Source of the DNA: Bacillota bacterium
Lineage (GTDB): Bacteria; Bacillota; Clostridia; Lachnospirales; Bianqueaceae
Direction of reading: 5' to 3'
DNA: 64,000 nucleotides
NCBI GenBank assembly: GCA_017441925.1
Contig: JAFRUE010000007.1
Location: forward strand, 372,001 to 436,000
The position numbers and the translations under genes were made by a program. A model generated the notes under the pieces. The model saw nothing but the letters and a program-made list of their open reading frames with translations. It searched no databases and was not told where the DNA came from. Numbering within the stretch: position 1 is the stretch's first letter; each line of letters opens with the position of its first letter. Shown here one piece after another: positions 27,337 to 36,697 of the stretch.

Positions 27337-28027
27337 CTTCTGTCTTATCTTCAGCGCCAATCAACTCACCTGCCTCTATCTCGTATACGGTATCACCAAG
27401 TTCCATCAGACCCGGATCGTGTGTGGAAACAACGACCGTAATGCCTTCCTCGGCGATCAGTTCCTTAAAAATCTTCATGACCATCAGTCCGGTATTCGTA
27501 TCAAGTTCTGCTGTCGGCTCGTCAGCAAATATGACATTCGGCTTGTGGCAGATCGCCCGCGCGATCGCGACACGCTGCTGCTCACCGCCACTCATCTCCT
27601 CCGGCATATGATCCATACGGGACTGCAGACCGACCATGTGCAGGCACTCCGCGGCACGTTTTGCGTGATTGCCCTCATATCCGGCAAGCCGAAGCGCGAA
27701 CTCAACATTCTCATACGCTGTCATCATCGGAACGAGCGCGACTGACTGGAAAACAAAACCCATCTGATGTCTGCGCAGCAGCTCTCGCTGTTCATCGCTC
27801 CATGTGCTGATCTCTTCTCCTTTGTACTGGATCGAACCGTCAGTCGGCAGATCCAGTGCTCCGAGAATGTTCAGCAGTGTTGTTTTACCGGAGCCGGAAC
27901 GTCCGCGGAGTATTGTAAGCTGTCCCTCGCGGATCTCCATATCGATGCCCTTTAATGCCCAGAAAGTGTCGCCGTCCGGCATCTGGAATCCCTTACGGAT
28001 TTTATTCAAAGTAATCAATGCGCTCAT
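27326..28027 (-). CDS. ABC transporter ATPase, MacB/LolD type
   Basis: This 233-residue ATPase has Walker A GRSGSGKTT, Q-loop VFQSVALVPMMTAYENVEFA, signature MSGGEQQR, Walker B VIFADEPTAELD and the switch His in VSTHD. It begins right after the FtsX-like permease, with GGAGAAG as ribosome binding site inside the end of that gene. A second ATPase follows, so the complex may run with two different nucleotide-binding subunits on one fused permease. Confidence 0.92.
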   Translation of the reverse strand: MSALITLNKIRKGFQMPDGDTFWALKGIDMEIREGQLTILRGRSGSGKTTLLNILGALDLPTDGSIQYKGEEISTWSDEQRELLRRHQMGFVFQSVALVPMMTAYENVEFALRLAGYEGNHAKRAAECLHMVGLQSRMDHMPEEMSGGEQQRVAIARAICHKPNVIFADEPTAELDTNTGLMVMKIFKELIAEEGITVVVSTHDPGLMELGDTVYEIEAGELIGAEDKTEDEA

Positions 28028-28028
28028 A

Positions 28029-30827
28029 TCAGTCTTCTCCGAGTTTCAATGCCTGTGAGATATGGATACGGGAAATGATCATCCACAGGATCCCGAGGCA
28101 CGCAGCGATCGTAAGCAGTATCAGGACGAACAGTCTTGTGATGTCGCCTCCCGCCTGTGCGATCTGAAGCGGCAGCGGCTGGTCATAAGACGCGTACGAA
28201 ATCATGATCAAAGGTACGTACAGTTTCGCGGCCACGAGTCCGATCCCTGTCCCTGCTATGAGCGACAGACCTGTGATAAAGACCTGCTCGTTAACAAGTC
28301 CGGTCAAAATTTCTTTCAGCGACATGCCCATCGCGCGGAAGATACCGAACTGCAGCGCGCGGGACTGAATGGAAAGGATCCAGTAGATCAGGAAACCGAC
28401 GATACACAGGAGCAGCACGACGATAAAACTTACCGTCAGGCTGCCGCTCGTGCCCTGGAAGACCGGATTATTGCGGATCCTGATGATCTCGTCCGACGCA
28501 TCGCGAAATTCCCTGACCGTGAGTGTGCCTTCTGTCATTGCGTCGTACAGAGCATCCGCCGATCCGTCCGTACGGATCCACACCTGATATGGTCTCATAC
28601 CGAAAGCAGCCTGTACCGTCGACAGATGCGCGACGATCAGATACCGTTCTGTCTGGGAATACAGACCATCCGAGCCTCTGCGGTAATCATAGGGATTATA
28701 ACCGGGCCAGTATTCGACAAAATCACTGATGATGCCTCTTTGCATGGTACCGGACTGGCCGCGGTAGACCAGCGCGTCACCGATCTGATATCCGAAATTG
28801 GTCTGGAAATTGCGGGAAACGATGATATTTTGGGCGTCAGCCGCCATCCGGTTCAGATAATTGTACCAGTGTTCCGGTAGCAGACCTTCTTCCATATACG
28901 CAGTTTCGCCAAATTCCCGGGTATGGATGCCCATCAGCTGTACAGACGTCAGTTTATCACTTGTGACCGCTGCATCCTTTTCAATATACACGCGAGTCGC
29001 GCTGACAACATGATCCATTACGCGGAATCTGTCGAAATCCGGTTCATAATAGATGATATCCGATGGATTTTCTTCGCCTTCAAAGCTGTTCGTCTGCCAG
29101 TCTTCCGTGAGCGCTACGTCGGCGCCGATCTCGTAGCGGATACGCTTCTCTTCGTTCTGGTTGATCGTACGTGCGGATTTCGCGTTAAATATGCCAAGCG
29201 CCACCGTTACGATCAGGAACAGCATGATAAAGCCCTGACGGTATCTTGTCCTGATGATCCGCAGGAACGACGAATACAAGGCTGGACTCCATTTCTCTTT
29301 GCCGATCCGGTAGACCAGCCGTGAAATAAACGGAACGATGCGCAGGCTTACCAGTCCGGCACCCATAATGAATAGCGAAGACGACAGGAAAAGCAGCGGA
29401 TCCAGCTGTGCTCCGTCCGCTACCGCAGCCGCGAGAGCGTCTTTCTGATGATTGAAGCTGTACAGACCGTACAGTGATACTCCAAGAAGCAGTAAATCCA
29501 GGAAATATCTCTGCCACCACGGAGCCTGGTTCCCTCGTGTTTTGTGCTGTTTCTGCGCTACAATGGTAATGTCCGCATAGCGGAAAGCCGGTACGACCAT
29601 AACAAAGATGGCAAATACCGCTGTCCCGAGGCCTGCCGCGATCACAGATCCGTTCAGACGGACAGGGAGCGCGGATCGTGATACGAATTCAAGGAACGCG
29701 TTAGCCGAACCGACGATCTGGCATAATATGAACGCGAGCGGGAGGCCGATCAGGAACCCGGCGGCTGAAGTCAGTCCGCTTTGCAGCAGATAGGTCTGAA
29801 GGATCTGTTCTCTCGACGCTCCGCGGCTTTTCATGACTGAGATTTCGCTCTGTTCAAGCTCCAGGAGCTGACGCGCGACCATGTAGATAAAGAGTCCGAG
29901 CAGCACAAATACCGGCACCTGCAGGACCCACAGGGTCGTACGGACTTTCACCGCGTTTACTTTATATGACTGCAGGATCTTGGAATAGGCTTCGCGGAAT
30001 TTAGTTTCGCTGTGCAGTTTTGTAAGCTGCTCCGACGTTGTGATGATGTGCTCGGTATTCTCCGGTCTGACTTTGCTGTAGTCAAGCAGACAGTACCACA
30101 TCGTCCGCAGCGGATACTGAGGCGGCTCGGCAGCGTATGTTTTCTCAAAAAGCTCACGGTTCATCAGGAATTCCGCGTTCAGTGCATTCGGCGAAAGCAC
30201 CCAGTAACCATCGCTGATCTCTTTGTTAGACGTATAGACACCGACGACCTTGATGCGGTATTCCGGCTCTTCGCCCTCTTCATGGATGGCTCTAAAAGTG
30301 TCCCCGATGACGATGCTCTGTGTATACATCATCTGTTCGCTGATCATGACTTCAATATATCCGTCCGTAACAGATGCCGACGGATATGTGCCGGCGACCA
30401 TTTTTACATGCCTTTCAAGATCGGAGATGGATCCCAGATAGAGCCTGGCGGAAGCCTGTGTTGCGGATCTCGGGAGATCCATCATAGTCAGCGGTTTGCT
30501 TAGCTGGTCATGACGGATCTGCATCGCGGCCGGGATCCCGAAGAGCTCTTCAGGCTCGCTCCAGATTTCTCTGCACGTATTATAGATCGGCAGATTCTGC
30601 ACATTGCCGTTATTCACAGTCAGTGTGGACTGCATGGAATACAGCATCGGATAAGTGCCGTGTTCATCGAGATAGTCCGAGAAACCGGTATTGATCATAC
30701 GCTGCAGACTGGCTCTGGTGTAGATGATATTGCAGCAGACGACAGATACGAGCAGAATTGTCCCCAGAAGCAAGCTGGCTACCATGCCTTTCTTGGTCTT
30801 CAGCTTCTGCAGGATCAGCTGGAACAT
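28029..30827 (-). CDS. Duplicated FtsX-domain ABC permease
   Basis: The 932-residue protein has an N-terminal transmembrane helix (VASLLLGTILLVSVVCC, about 17-33) and a large extracellular domain. A first FtsX block follows (VFVLLGLFIYMVARQLL, GFLIGLPLAFILCQIV, AAGLGTAVFAIFVMVVP). A second block starts with FIMLFLIVTVALGIFN and another ectodomain and ends in three helices (SFIVVLLLCIVGFLIYWIL, GLSLIAGTGIGLVAAKL, LFVLILLTIAACLGILW). One chain thus replaces the usual permease dimer. I chose ATG at 30827 because of the AGGGGGGTGG site; the longer frame has no such site. It mechanically couples ATP use to the adaptors encoded upstream. Confidence 0.88.
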   Translation of the reverse strand: MFQLILQKLKTKKGMVASLLLGTILLVSVVCCNIIYTRASLQRMINTGFSDYLDEHGTYPMLYSMQSTLTVNNGNVQNLPIYNTCREIWSEPEELFGIPAAMQIRHDQLSKPLTMMDLPRSATQASARLYLGSISDLERHVKMVAGTYPSASVTDGYIEVMISEQMMYTQSIVIGDTFRAIHEEGEEPEYRIKVVGVYTSNKEISDGYWVLSPNALNAEFLMNRELFEKTYAAEPPQYPLRTMWYCLLDYSKVRPENTEHIITTSEQLTKLHSETKFREAYSKILQSYKVNAVKVRTTLWVLQVPVFVLLGLFIYMVARQLLELEQSEISVMKSRGASREQILQTYLLQSGLTSAAGFLIGLPLAFILCQIVGSANAFLEFVSRSALPVRLNGSVIAAGLGTAVFAIFVMVVPAFRYADITIVAQKQHKTRGNQAPWWQRYFLDLLLLGVSLYGLYSFNHQKDALAAAVADGAQLDPLLFLSSSLFIMGAGLVSLRIVPFISRLVYRIGKEKWSPALYSSFLRIIRTRYRQGFIMLFLIVTVALGIFNAKSARTINQNEEKRIRYEIGADVALTEDWQTNSFEGEENPSDIIYYEPDFDRFRVMDHVVSATRVYIEKDAAVTSDKLTSVQLMGIHTREFGETAYMEEGLLPEHWYNYLNRMAADAQNIIVSRNFQTNFGYQIGDALVYRGQSGTMQRGIISDFVEYWPGYNPYDYRRGSDGLYSQTERYLIVAHLSTVQAAFGMRPYQVWIRTDGSADALYDAMTEGTLTVREFRDASDEIIRIRNNPVFQGTSGSLTVSFIVVLLLCIVGFLIYWILSIQSRALQFGIFRAMGMSLKEILTGLVNEQVFITGLSLIAGTGIGLVAAKLYVPLIMISYASYDQPLPLQIAQAGGDITRLFVLILLTIAACLGILWMIISRIHISQALKLGED

Positions 30828-30855
30828 GTCCCCACCCCCCTCTTTCAATCGTCTG

Positions 30856-31968
30856 TCAGCGCTTCTGGATACGGTCATCCGGCGAAAGACCGGCGACGAT
30901 CCAGAGGTAAGTAATATCGCTGCCCGCAATGTGCAGGTACTGTTTGCGATTCGAGTTGTTCTCTTCGATCGTTACATAGTAGCGACCGTTTTCATTCTTG
31001 GCGTACTGTCTCAGCAGAATCCCTACGTTTTCCTCATATTTGCGGACTCCGGTAACGACGGGCGATGCAAAGGAATAAGGATTCTCCATTACCTGACTGA
31101 GATCGACGCCTTCGATCTCGACCACATAGATTTCCTCATCTCTGTAAACGTTCAGAATATCAGAAAGACTGACGTTCTCCATGGCCAGCAGATTGTCGCC
31201 GGCAACGATACGTCCCTTAACCGTCTGACGGTTTCCCTTGATACCGTATTCGATCGCGACTTCCATACCGTAGCGGAAACCGCTTGAGCTTGCAAGTACG
31301 ACCCTGTAGGAATCCGGATCGGCGATCTGGATCCGTTCCGATTCGATCAGATCTCCGACGCTCCTTGACTGGATGTTCTGATAAAAGACAATACCGGAAA
31401 CTTCCGCACAGTACGTGCGTGTCTCATATTCTTCTTCCAGCTTGTCACAATCCTTCTGACACTGCTCGATCAGCCGGTTCTGCTGGACTTTGTACAGTTC
31501 AAGATCCGCCTGCATCTGCTCGAGCCGTATCGCCTGAATGCGCTGATCATAACCGTTCAGGATCGAAGCATCTTCCAGCTTCTCGATGTCCTTTTCTCGC
31601 TGGGCAATTCCTTCCTCAGTCTCAAGTTTAGTGCGCTCAAGCAGCAGCTTTGCTTCCTCTAAAGGCGCCGCGCTCATGACTCTTGTATAGGTGAAAAGCG
31701 CGTCTCCGGCCTTTACCGTGGCTCCGTTGTCAACGAGCCGTTCTTTGAGCCTGGCGTCTTTCTGCTCGAACACAAACGTGTCGTAATGCAGCGGTATGCA
31801 GTAGACTGCCGTACTGGAAGCCGTTTCCTGATATGTTCCGATCGTGAAAGGCTGCTCTGAAGTGTCCTGGCTTTCCTCTTCGGCACGCAGATGCATGCTG
31901 AATGACGGAATGATGAGACAGACAGTAAGGAAAGCCGTGATCAGGCGCATGAACTTATTCTTTAACAT
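30856..31968 (-). CDS. Secreted efflux adaptor (HlyD/RND-type), third of three
   Basis: The 370-residue protein has a signal peptide (LITAFLTVCLIIPSFSMHLR, cleavage likely after LRA). A coiled-coil hairpin (about 95-175, rich in E, K, Q and L) lies between two lipoyl-like half-motifs, and beta-barrel segments follow. No lipobox Cys is present, unlike the two adaptors before it. ATG at 31968 follows AAGGAGCG. It overlaps the preceding adaptor gene by 14 bp. It likely links the permease to the cell surface or to a substrate. Confidence 0.82.
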   Translation of the reverse strand: MLKNKFMRLITAFLTVCLIIPSFSMHLRAEEESQDTSEQPFTIGTYQETASSTAVYCIPLHYDTFVFEQKDARLKERLVDNGATVKAGDALFTYTRVMSAAPLEEAKLLLERTKLETEEGIAQREKDIEKLEDASILNGYDQRIQAIRLEQMQADLELYKVQQNRLIEQCQKDCDKLEEEYETRTYCAEVSGIVFYQNIQSRSVGDLIESERIQIADPDSYRVVLASSSGFRYGMEVAIEYGIKGNRQTVKGRIVAGDNLLAMENVSLSDILNVYRDEEIYVVEIEGVDLSQVMENPYSFASPVVTGVRKYEENVGILLRQYAKNENGRYYVTIEENNSNRKQYLHIAGSDITYLWIVAGLSPDDRIQKR

Positions 31969-33067
31969 AGACCTGCGCTCCTTCCTCAAGTCCATCGGTG
32001 ATCTCATAATAGAGTTCTGTAACAGCTCCTACAGAGACCGTCTGACGCACGTTATGGTCACCGTCCGCGAGATACACGTAGTATCCGTCACTGTCGCGGT
32101 AGACTGCCGTGGATGGCAGCGCAAGCACGTCTTCCCTATAATTCGTATAGAGGAAAACAGCCGCGTAGTCACCCATTTTCACATTGTCCGTCTTCGCGCC
32201 GCGAATCTTGTAATACGTATATACACTGCTTCCGGAAATGATCCGGCGGGAATACTCGATCTGATCGTACGGCTGAGCCGCAATCGGATAGGTATCCGCA
32301 GCAATCCGCGCTTCTATTTTGCTGCAGGATTCGATTACCCGTGAAGACTTATACTCGCTTCTGATCTGGAACTTCTTCTCCGACGCAATGATGAAAAGCA
32401 GATCTTTCTGCTGGATCTGCGTCCCGTACTGCAGATTGGCAGTATAGACGACGATCCCGTTAACGGGACTCTTCATAACGTTATTGTTGACCGTCTCTTC
32501 AAGATCGGCAAGCTCCGCTTCCGCCTTTTTCAGTTCAAAAGCCCGTTCCTCCGCGTGCTGAGTGTTCTCCAGCTCAAGCCGCTCGATCTCCTGCTCCTTG
32601 CGCAGGATCGACATATATCCGGCTCCCTGCCAGCGCATCTTATCAAGCTCGATCCGCGCGATATCGATGTCGCCGGCTTCTTTGCTCTCTTCTGTCTCGA
32701 GCTTCAGTTTGAGAAAATCATAATCAGCCTTAAGGTCTTCTAGCCGCTCCTCAGCGTCTTGCAGATCGTATTCCAGCAAAATGTCCCCAGCCTTAACCTT
32801 CTGACCGGGAATCACTTTGCAGGAAAGCGCAAGCGTTGCTTTGTCAGCTCTGACCTGAGTGATCTCAGGAACGACTTCTCCGTCAAGGACCTCAACGTCA
32901 TAGATCGTCTTGCGGACCGCGGTGCAAGTCGGACGCTGTGCATTCTGCGGCTCTATGAGCTCCGGGACACCGGCTGAACCGCTGCATCCTGAGGCGATCA
33001 GCAGGATCGTGATGGCAAGCAAGGCGGCAGTCAGTCTGCCTTTGCCGCGTAATGGATGAACTGTCAT
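31955..33067 (-). CDS. Lipoprotein efflux adaptor (HlyD/RND-type), second of three
   Basis: The 370-residue protein has a lipoprotein signal peptide with ITILLIASGCSGSAG (lipobox Cys near residue 28). The lipoyl half-motif KVIPGQKVKAGDILLEYDLQ is followed by a coiled-coil hairpin (about 105-190) and the second half MKSPVNGIVVYTANLQYGTQ. The C-terminal beta-barrel/MP domain ends in GLEEGAQVYVKE. This is the architecture of MacA-like adaptors, here membrane-anchored by lipid. Confidence 0.88.
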   Translation of the reverse strand: MTVHPLRGKGRLTAALLAITILLIASGCSGSAGVPELIEPQNAQRPTCTAVRKTIYDVEVLDGEVVPEITQVRADKATLALSCKVIPGQKVKAGDILLEYDLQDAEERLEDLKADYDFLKLKLETEESKEAGDIDIARIELDKMRWQGAGYMSILRKEQEIERLELENTQHAEERAFELKKAEAELADLEETVNNNVMKSPVNGIVVYTANLQYGTQIQQKDLLFIIASEKKFQIRSEYKSSRVIESCSKIEARIAADTYPIAAQPYDQIEYSRRIISGSSVYTYYKIRGAKTDNVKMGDYAAVFLYTNYREDVLALPSTAVYRDSDGYYVYLADGDHNVRQTVSVGAVTELYYEITDGLEEGAQVYVKE

Positions 33068-33126
33068 ATTCTACCTCGTAAAGGGATAATTCCAATCATT
33101 ACCGTATCAGCAGGAATGCCGAAGGA

Positions 33127-34236
33127 TCAGGAATCTACCGTTACCTGATCTCCTTCTTCAAGGCCTCCTGTGACCTCGACAAATGAACCTGTGTCAAGTC
33201 CGATCGTAACTTCCCGGATATTCAGAATATCATTATCATCAAAACAGTATACGATATACCGTCCGTCGGACTGCTCGTGTACGGCTTTGCTTGGGATATA
33301 CAGCACGTTCTCTTTGGAATCTGTCGTAAGCCGGATCACACCTCTTGTTCCGTTCTCAAGCGATACGTCAAGACTCGTCAGCCGGAAATACACGTACTGT
33401 TTCGCGGCTCCAGGATCCTTCATATCAGCGCTGATCGTCTTTGCGTCGACGACCTCCAGCTCGTATTCGTCCGACTTGATCATGATCGGATATCTGTCCC
33501 CGGCCTTGAATTTCTTGAAGTACTCTGTTTCGGCGCGGAAATACGAGTTGGCGATATCGGATACCGTCGCTACGACCGAAGCACTGGCGACGTTAAGGTA
33601 ACCTTTCTCATCCATGCCCATCATATAGGTCACGGTGCCATGGATCGTTGTCCGCAGCTCGCGGCCTGCGATCGTCGCTCTGCATTCTTCGATCAGAATC
33701 TCCAGGACCTTAAGTCTGTCTTCGACCTTACGGATCTGCGCGGTGTAGGAAGCATAGACTTCCTCTTCCGTCTGCATGTTCTCGCGCTCTTTATAAGAAG
33801 CCGCATACCAGAGCTCGCTCTGCTGCTCAGTCTTAAGCTCGCGCATTTCTTCGAGATTGGACTTCTCCATCTCTTTCTGGGCCTGTTCCGTAAGCAGCCC
33901 GTCAAGCTGTTTCTCAAGCTCCGTGCAATCCTGCCGCGCGATCAAGTCGCCGGGTTCCACCTGGTCCCCGATACTGCACAGAATCTCTGTGAATGGCAGC
34001 CTGGTATCCGCAATCGTAAGATCTTCATCCGCAACCGGCATGTACTGGACGTTTATTACAACGACTTTTGAAATGTCGCCGCGCTTAACTTCCCGCATGT
34101 CGTAGGTAGGCTTACCAGCCGCTTCGGGCACGGGTACAGTCTTGATCGCTTCTTCTTTTGGAAAAAGCGCACAGCCCTGCAGTATGACACACAGGGTCAG
34201 CATAGCCATCCACATTCGTATATATAAATGTTTCAT
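33127..34236 (-). CDS. Lipoprotein efflux adaptor (HlyD/RND-type), first of three
   Basis: The 369-residue protein has a lipoprotein signal (MLTLCVILQGCALF, lipobox Cys near residue 22) and a lipoyl-like segment SIGDQVEPGDLIARQDCTEL. A long coiled coil (about 110-190) and the C-terminal VLYIPSKAVHEQSDGRYIVY with GGLEEGDQVTV follow. ATG at 34236 is preceded by AGAGGAGGACT. It is the promoter-proximal gene of the ABC cluster, divergent from the panE-like gene. Confidence 0.86.
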   Translation of the reverse strand: MKHLYIRMWMAMLTLCVILQGCALFPKEEAIKTVPVPEAAGKPTYDMREVKRGDISKVVVINVQYMPVADEDLTIADTRLPFTEILCSIGDQVEPGDLIARQDCTELEKQLDGLLTEQAQKEMEKSNLEEMRELKTEQQSELWYAASYKERENMQTEEEVYASYTAQIRKVEDRLKVLEILIEECRATIAGRELRTTIHGTVTYMMGMDEKGYLNVASASVVATVSDIANSYFRAETEYFKKFKAGDRYPIMIKSDEYELEVVDAKTISADMKDPGAAKQYVYFRLTSLDVSLENGTRGVIRLTTDSKENVLYIPSKAVHEQSDGRYIVYCFDDNDILNIREVTIGLDTGSFVEVTGGLEEGDQVTVDS

Positions 34237-34296
34237 AGTCCTCCTCTGTTCCATCTCCGGGAATTCCGGAAGGCTTTTTAATCAAATATCTTAATA

Positions 34297-34326
34297 ATTA
34301 TAACACAGTCCATGACTATAATACAA
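34297..34326 (-). promoter_or_regulatory. Promoter of the ABC/adaptor cluster
   Basis: TTGTAT (34321-34326) and TATAAT (34297-34302) are 18 nt apart on the minus strand, with an extended TG-T before the -10. Confidence 0.75.
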
Positions 34327-34375
34327 TACTGCAGATAAAAAAGACACTCCCGGTCCGGCAAAATCATCTTCCTGC

Positions 34376-34404
34376 TTGACGATTCCGTATAAATTGGTTA
34401 GTAT
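34376..34404 (+). promoter_or_regulatory. Promoter of the panE-like gene
   Basis: TTGACG (34376-34381) and TAGTAT (34399-34404) are 17 nt apart, 32 bp upstream of the ATG. Confidence 0.8.
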
Positions 34405-34435
34405 GAGTCTATACAGTTCTTAAGGAGGTCACATC

Positions 34436-35344
34436 ATGAATATAACAGTAATCGGCCCGGGAGCTATGGGAATGCTCTTCGGCGGCCTGCTCTCTCAGAA
34501 CAACTCCGTTACCCTGATCGGCCGTGATCCTGTCAAAATGGAGCATATCCGCGAGCAGGGCCTTCTGATCCGGGATGTCGACGGGACAGAGAATATCTAT
34601 CATCCGGACGCCGTAACTTCTTCCAAAAATATACCTGTACAGGATCTTGTCATCGTTTTTGTGAAATCGGCCGATACACAGACCGCTCTGTCCGCGCACA
34701 GCGGCATTATCGGTGAGAACACGATCCTCATGACGCTTCAGAACGGTGCAGGACATGAGCCTGATCTCTTACAGTTCGTGCGTCCCGGCCAGGCAGCTGT
34801 AGGAGTGACGATGCAGGGCAGCTATATTCTGTCCGACCGTGCGGTCTGCCACAGCGGCGGCGGAGACAGCTTTATCGGAGCTGTCGAAGGAGATCCGTCA
34901 CGATTTGCCGCAATTGCCGCTGCTCTCACGGAAAGCGGTCTCCCCTGCCACCTGTCAGATTCTGTCCGTCAGATGGTCTGGAACAAGCTGATGATCAATG
35001 CTTCTTCCAGTGTACTGTCCGGCATCCTGCAGGTAGCTCAAGGTTACGTCATCAAGGACGCATCTGCCTGGAAACTTGCACAGGCTCTGATCCGCGAGCT
35101 GTGCGCCGTAGCGACGGCTGATGGCTATTCTTTTGATCCGGATGCTCAGATCGATCGTCTCTACCATCATCTGGAAGCTGCTCCTGGCGGTTTCACAAGT
35201 ATCTATGCCGATCTTAAAAACGGCCGCCGTACTGAAGTCGACTACATCAACGGCTTTGTTGTCCGTACCGGGAAAAAGTACGATATCCCGACTCCGACAC
35301 ACGAACTTATCGTGGATCTTGTTCACGCAATGGAGAACCGCTGA
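34436..35344 (+). CDS. panE: Ketopantoate reductase family protein (2-dehydropantoate 2-reductase)
   Basis: The 302-residue protein has the N-terminal NADPH motif VIGPGAMGMLFGG, the catalytic Lys region VWNKLMINASSSVLSGIL and the C-terminal substrate domain SIYADLKNGRRTEVDYINGFV. PanE reduces ketopantoate to pantoate in coenzyme A synthesis. The ApbA/PanE family also contains paralogues acting on other 2-keto acids, and no other pantothenate gene is nearby. An AAGGAGGT site, promoter and terminator make it a single-gene unit. Confidence 0.88.
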   Translation: MNITVIGPGAMGMLFGGLLSQNNSVTLIGRDPVKMEHIREQGLLIRDVDGTENIYHPDAVTSSKNIPVQDLVIVFVKSADTQTALSAHSGIIGENTILMTLQNGAGHEPDLLQFVRPGQAAVGVTMQGSYILSDRAVCHSGGGDSFIGAVEGDPSRFAAIAAALTESGLPCHLSDSVRQMVWNKLMINASSSVLSGILQVAQGYVIKDASAWKLAQALIRELCAVATADGYSFDPDAQIDRLYHHLEAAPGGFTSIYADLKNGRRTEVDYINGFVVRTGKKYDIPTPTHELIVDLVHAMENR

Positions 35345-35367
35345 ATTCATCACATTTATCAGAAACC

Positions 35368-35398
35368 AAAAGCCGGGCCGCAGCAGTCCGGCTTTTTT
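35368..35398 (+). terminator. Intrinsic terminator of the panE-like gene
   Basis: AAAAGCCGG (35368-35376) pairs with CCGGCTTTT (35388-35396) and runs into a T tract. The A run on the other side means it may also stop the convergent ZIP transporter transcript. Confidence 0.88.
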
Positions 35399-35414
35399 AC
35401 TGCATTTCGATCTG

Positions 35415-36194
35415 TTATCCAAGTGTCACATCGAGGATCATCATCAATACAAAACCGAGCGAAAACGCTATAGTCCCGATATTAGAATGTTTTCCTTCCG
35501 AAATCTCCGGAATCAGCTCTTCGACGACGACATACATCATTGCGCCTGCCGCGAAAGCAAGCAGATACGGCAAGATCGGCACGACAGCATTGGCTGCCAC
35601 GATTGTGATCAGAGCCGCAATCGGTTCTACGACACCGGAGAGCACTCCATACAGAAACGTTTTGGGCTTGCTCATGCCTTCCGCACGCAGCGGCATCGAT
35701 ACGATCGCGCCTTCAGGGAAGTTCTGGATCGCAATACCAAGCGCAAGTGCGAGAGCTCCGGCTGATGTGATCCCGGCGTTTCCGGACAGAAAACCAGCGT
35801 ATACAACACCGACTGCCATGCCCTCCGGAATGTTATGAAGAGTAACGGCTAAGATCAGCTTTGTCGTCCGTTTTAAGCCGGATTTAAGACCTTCCTCCTG
35901 CTTATCAAAATGCATATGCGGAGTGATTACGTCCAGGAGCAGCAGGAAGCCGACACCGACCAGAAATCCCACGGCTGCAGGCAGGAATGAGAGTTTTCCC
36001 ATCCCTTCGCTGCTCTCGATCGCAGGCTGCAGGAGACTCCAGAACGAGGCAGCAACCATCACGCCCGCCGCAAATCCGGTCAGAACTTTCTGCAGACTAT
36101 CAGAGATGTTTTTCTGCAGTATGAAAACCATCGCGGCGCCAAGGCTTGTACCGATCAAGGGTATCCATACACCCAGCATAACTTCTGTATTCAT
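35415..36194 (-). CDS. ZIP-family divalent metal transporter
   Basis: The 259-residue membrane protein has eight predicted helices. The metal-path motifs are TLHNIPEGMAVGV (helix IV) and AIQNFPEGAIVSMPL (helix V), and a His-containing loop HMHFDKQE lies before helix IV. ZIP proteins import zinc, iron or manganese into the cytosol. ATG at 36194 is preceded by GCAGGAGA. Confidence 0.94.
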   Translation of the reverse strand: MNTEVMLGVWIPLIGTSLGAAMVFILQKNISDSLQKVLTGFAAGVMVAASFWSLLQPAIESSEGMGKLSFLPAAVGFLVGVGFLLLLDVITPHMHFDKQEEGLKSGLKRTTKLILAVTLHNIPEGMAVGVVYAGFLSGNAGITSAGALALALGIAIQNFPEGAIVSMPLRAEGMSKPKTFLYGVLSGVVEPIAALITIVAANAVVPILPYLLAFAAGAMMYVVVEELIPEISEGKHSNIGTIAFSLGFVLMMILDVTLG

Positions 36195-36210
36195 TGCATA
36201 TTCTCCTGCT

Positions 36211-36576
36211 TTAACAAATTGTGTAGTCTTCCTTCTCAAGAGAAGCAAGTGCTCTATCGAAGTCTTCTTTCTTAACGAGGATGTAATCCGTATTGTAGGT
36301 GGAAACCGCAAATATGCCGATCTTATGATCGGCCAGGACAGACGAGATCCCGGAGAGAATCCCTATCAAGCTGAAATCAAGTGTCCCCTGTATCCGGAAC
36401 CCTTTCCAGCCGTCACTCCGGTGTGCAACACCTGCCGGAACATCTTCTGTACGGCAGACGAGTGAAATCTCTTCATCCGTACGTCCGATAAAATAGAATT
36501 CCGCATTCAGATCCATATCTGCCACGGACTGAATCTTGCAGACAGACAGGCTGTAAGACAGTTTCTTAAGTTTCAT
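36211..36576 (-). CDS. ACT-domain protein
   Basis: The 121-residue protein is a small double-ACT-like protein of the CASTOR/ACT_7 type, with LDFSLIGILSGISSVLADHK and IGIFAVSTYNTDYILVKKED. Such proteins sense amino acids. Its ribosome binding site (AAAGGAG) lies directly behind the stop codon of the deformylase remnant. Confidence 0.85.
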   Translation of the reverse strand: MKLKKLSYSLSVCKIQSVADMDLNAEFYFIGRTDEEISLVCRTEDVPAGVAHRSDGWKGFRIQGTLDFSLIGILSGISSVLADHKIGIFAVSTYNTDYILVKKEDFDRALASLEKEDYTIC

Positions 36577-36585
36577 AATGCTCCT

Positions 36586-36697
36586 TTAGATCAGAATCCC
36601 TTCCAGATGGTCGCATTCATGCTGAATGATCTGCGGCTGCTGCAGACTCAGACTTTCTGGACAGCAAGAACACGTCATGTGCAATAGGCCGGATCAT
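36586..36697 (-). pseudogene. Peptide deformylase remnant, internal deletion
   Basis: The minus strand starts with ATG and reads MIRPIAHDVFLLSRK, the N-terminus of short peptide deformylases. After a junction near 36640 a different frame gives QPQIIQHECDHLEGILI and a stop, the family's C-terminal end with the metal motif HExDH. The central roughly 100 residues, including the EGCLS motif, are gone. The 112-bp length is not a multiple of three, so the two ends are out of frame. The start overlaps the DUF4298 stop by 4 bp, as an intact operon gene would. Confidence 0.85.
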
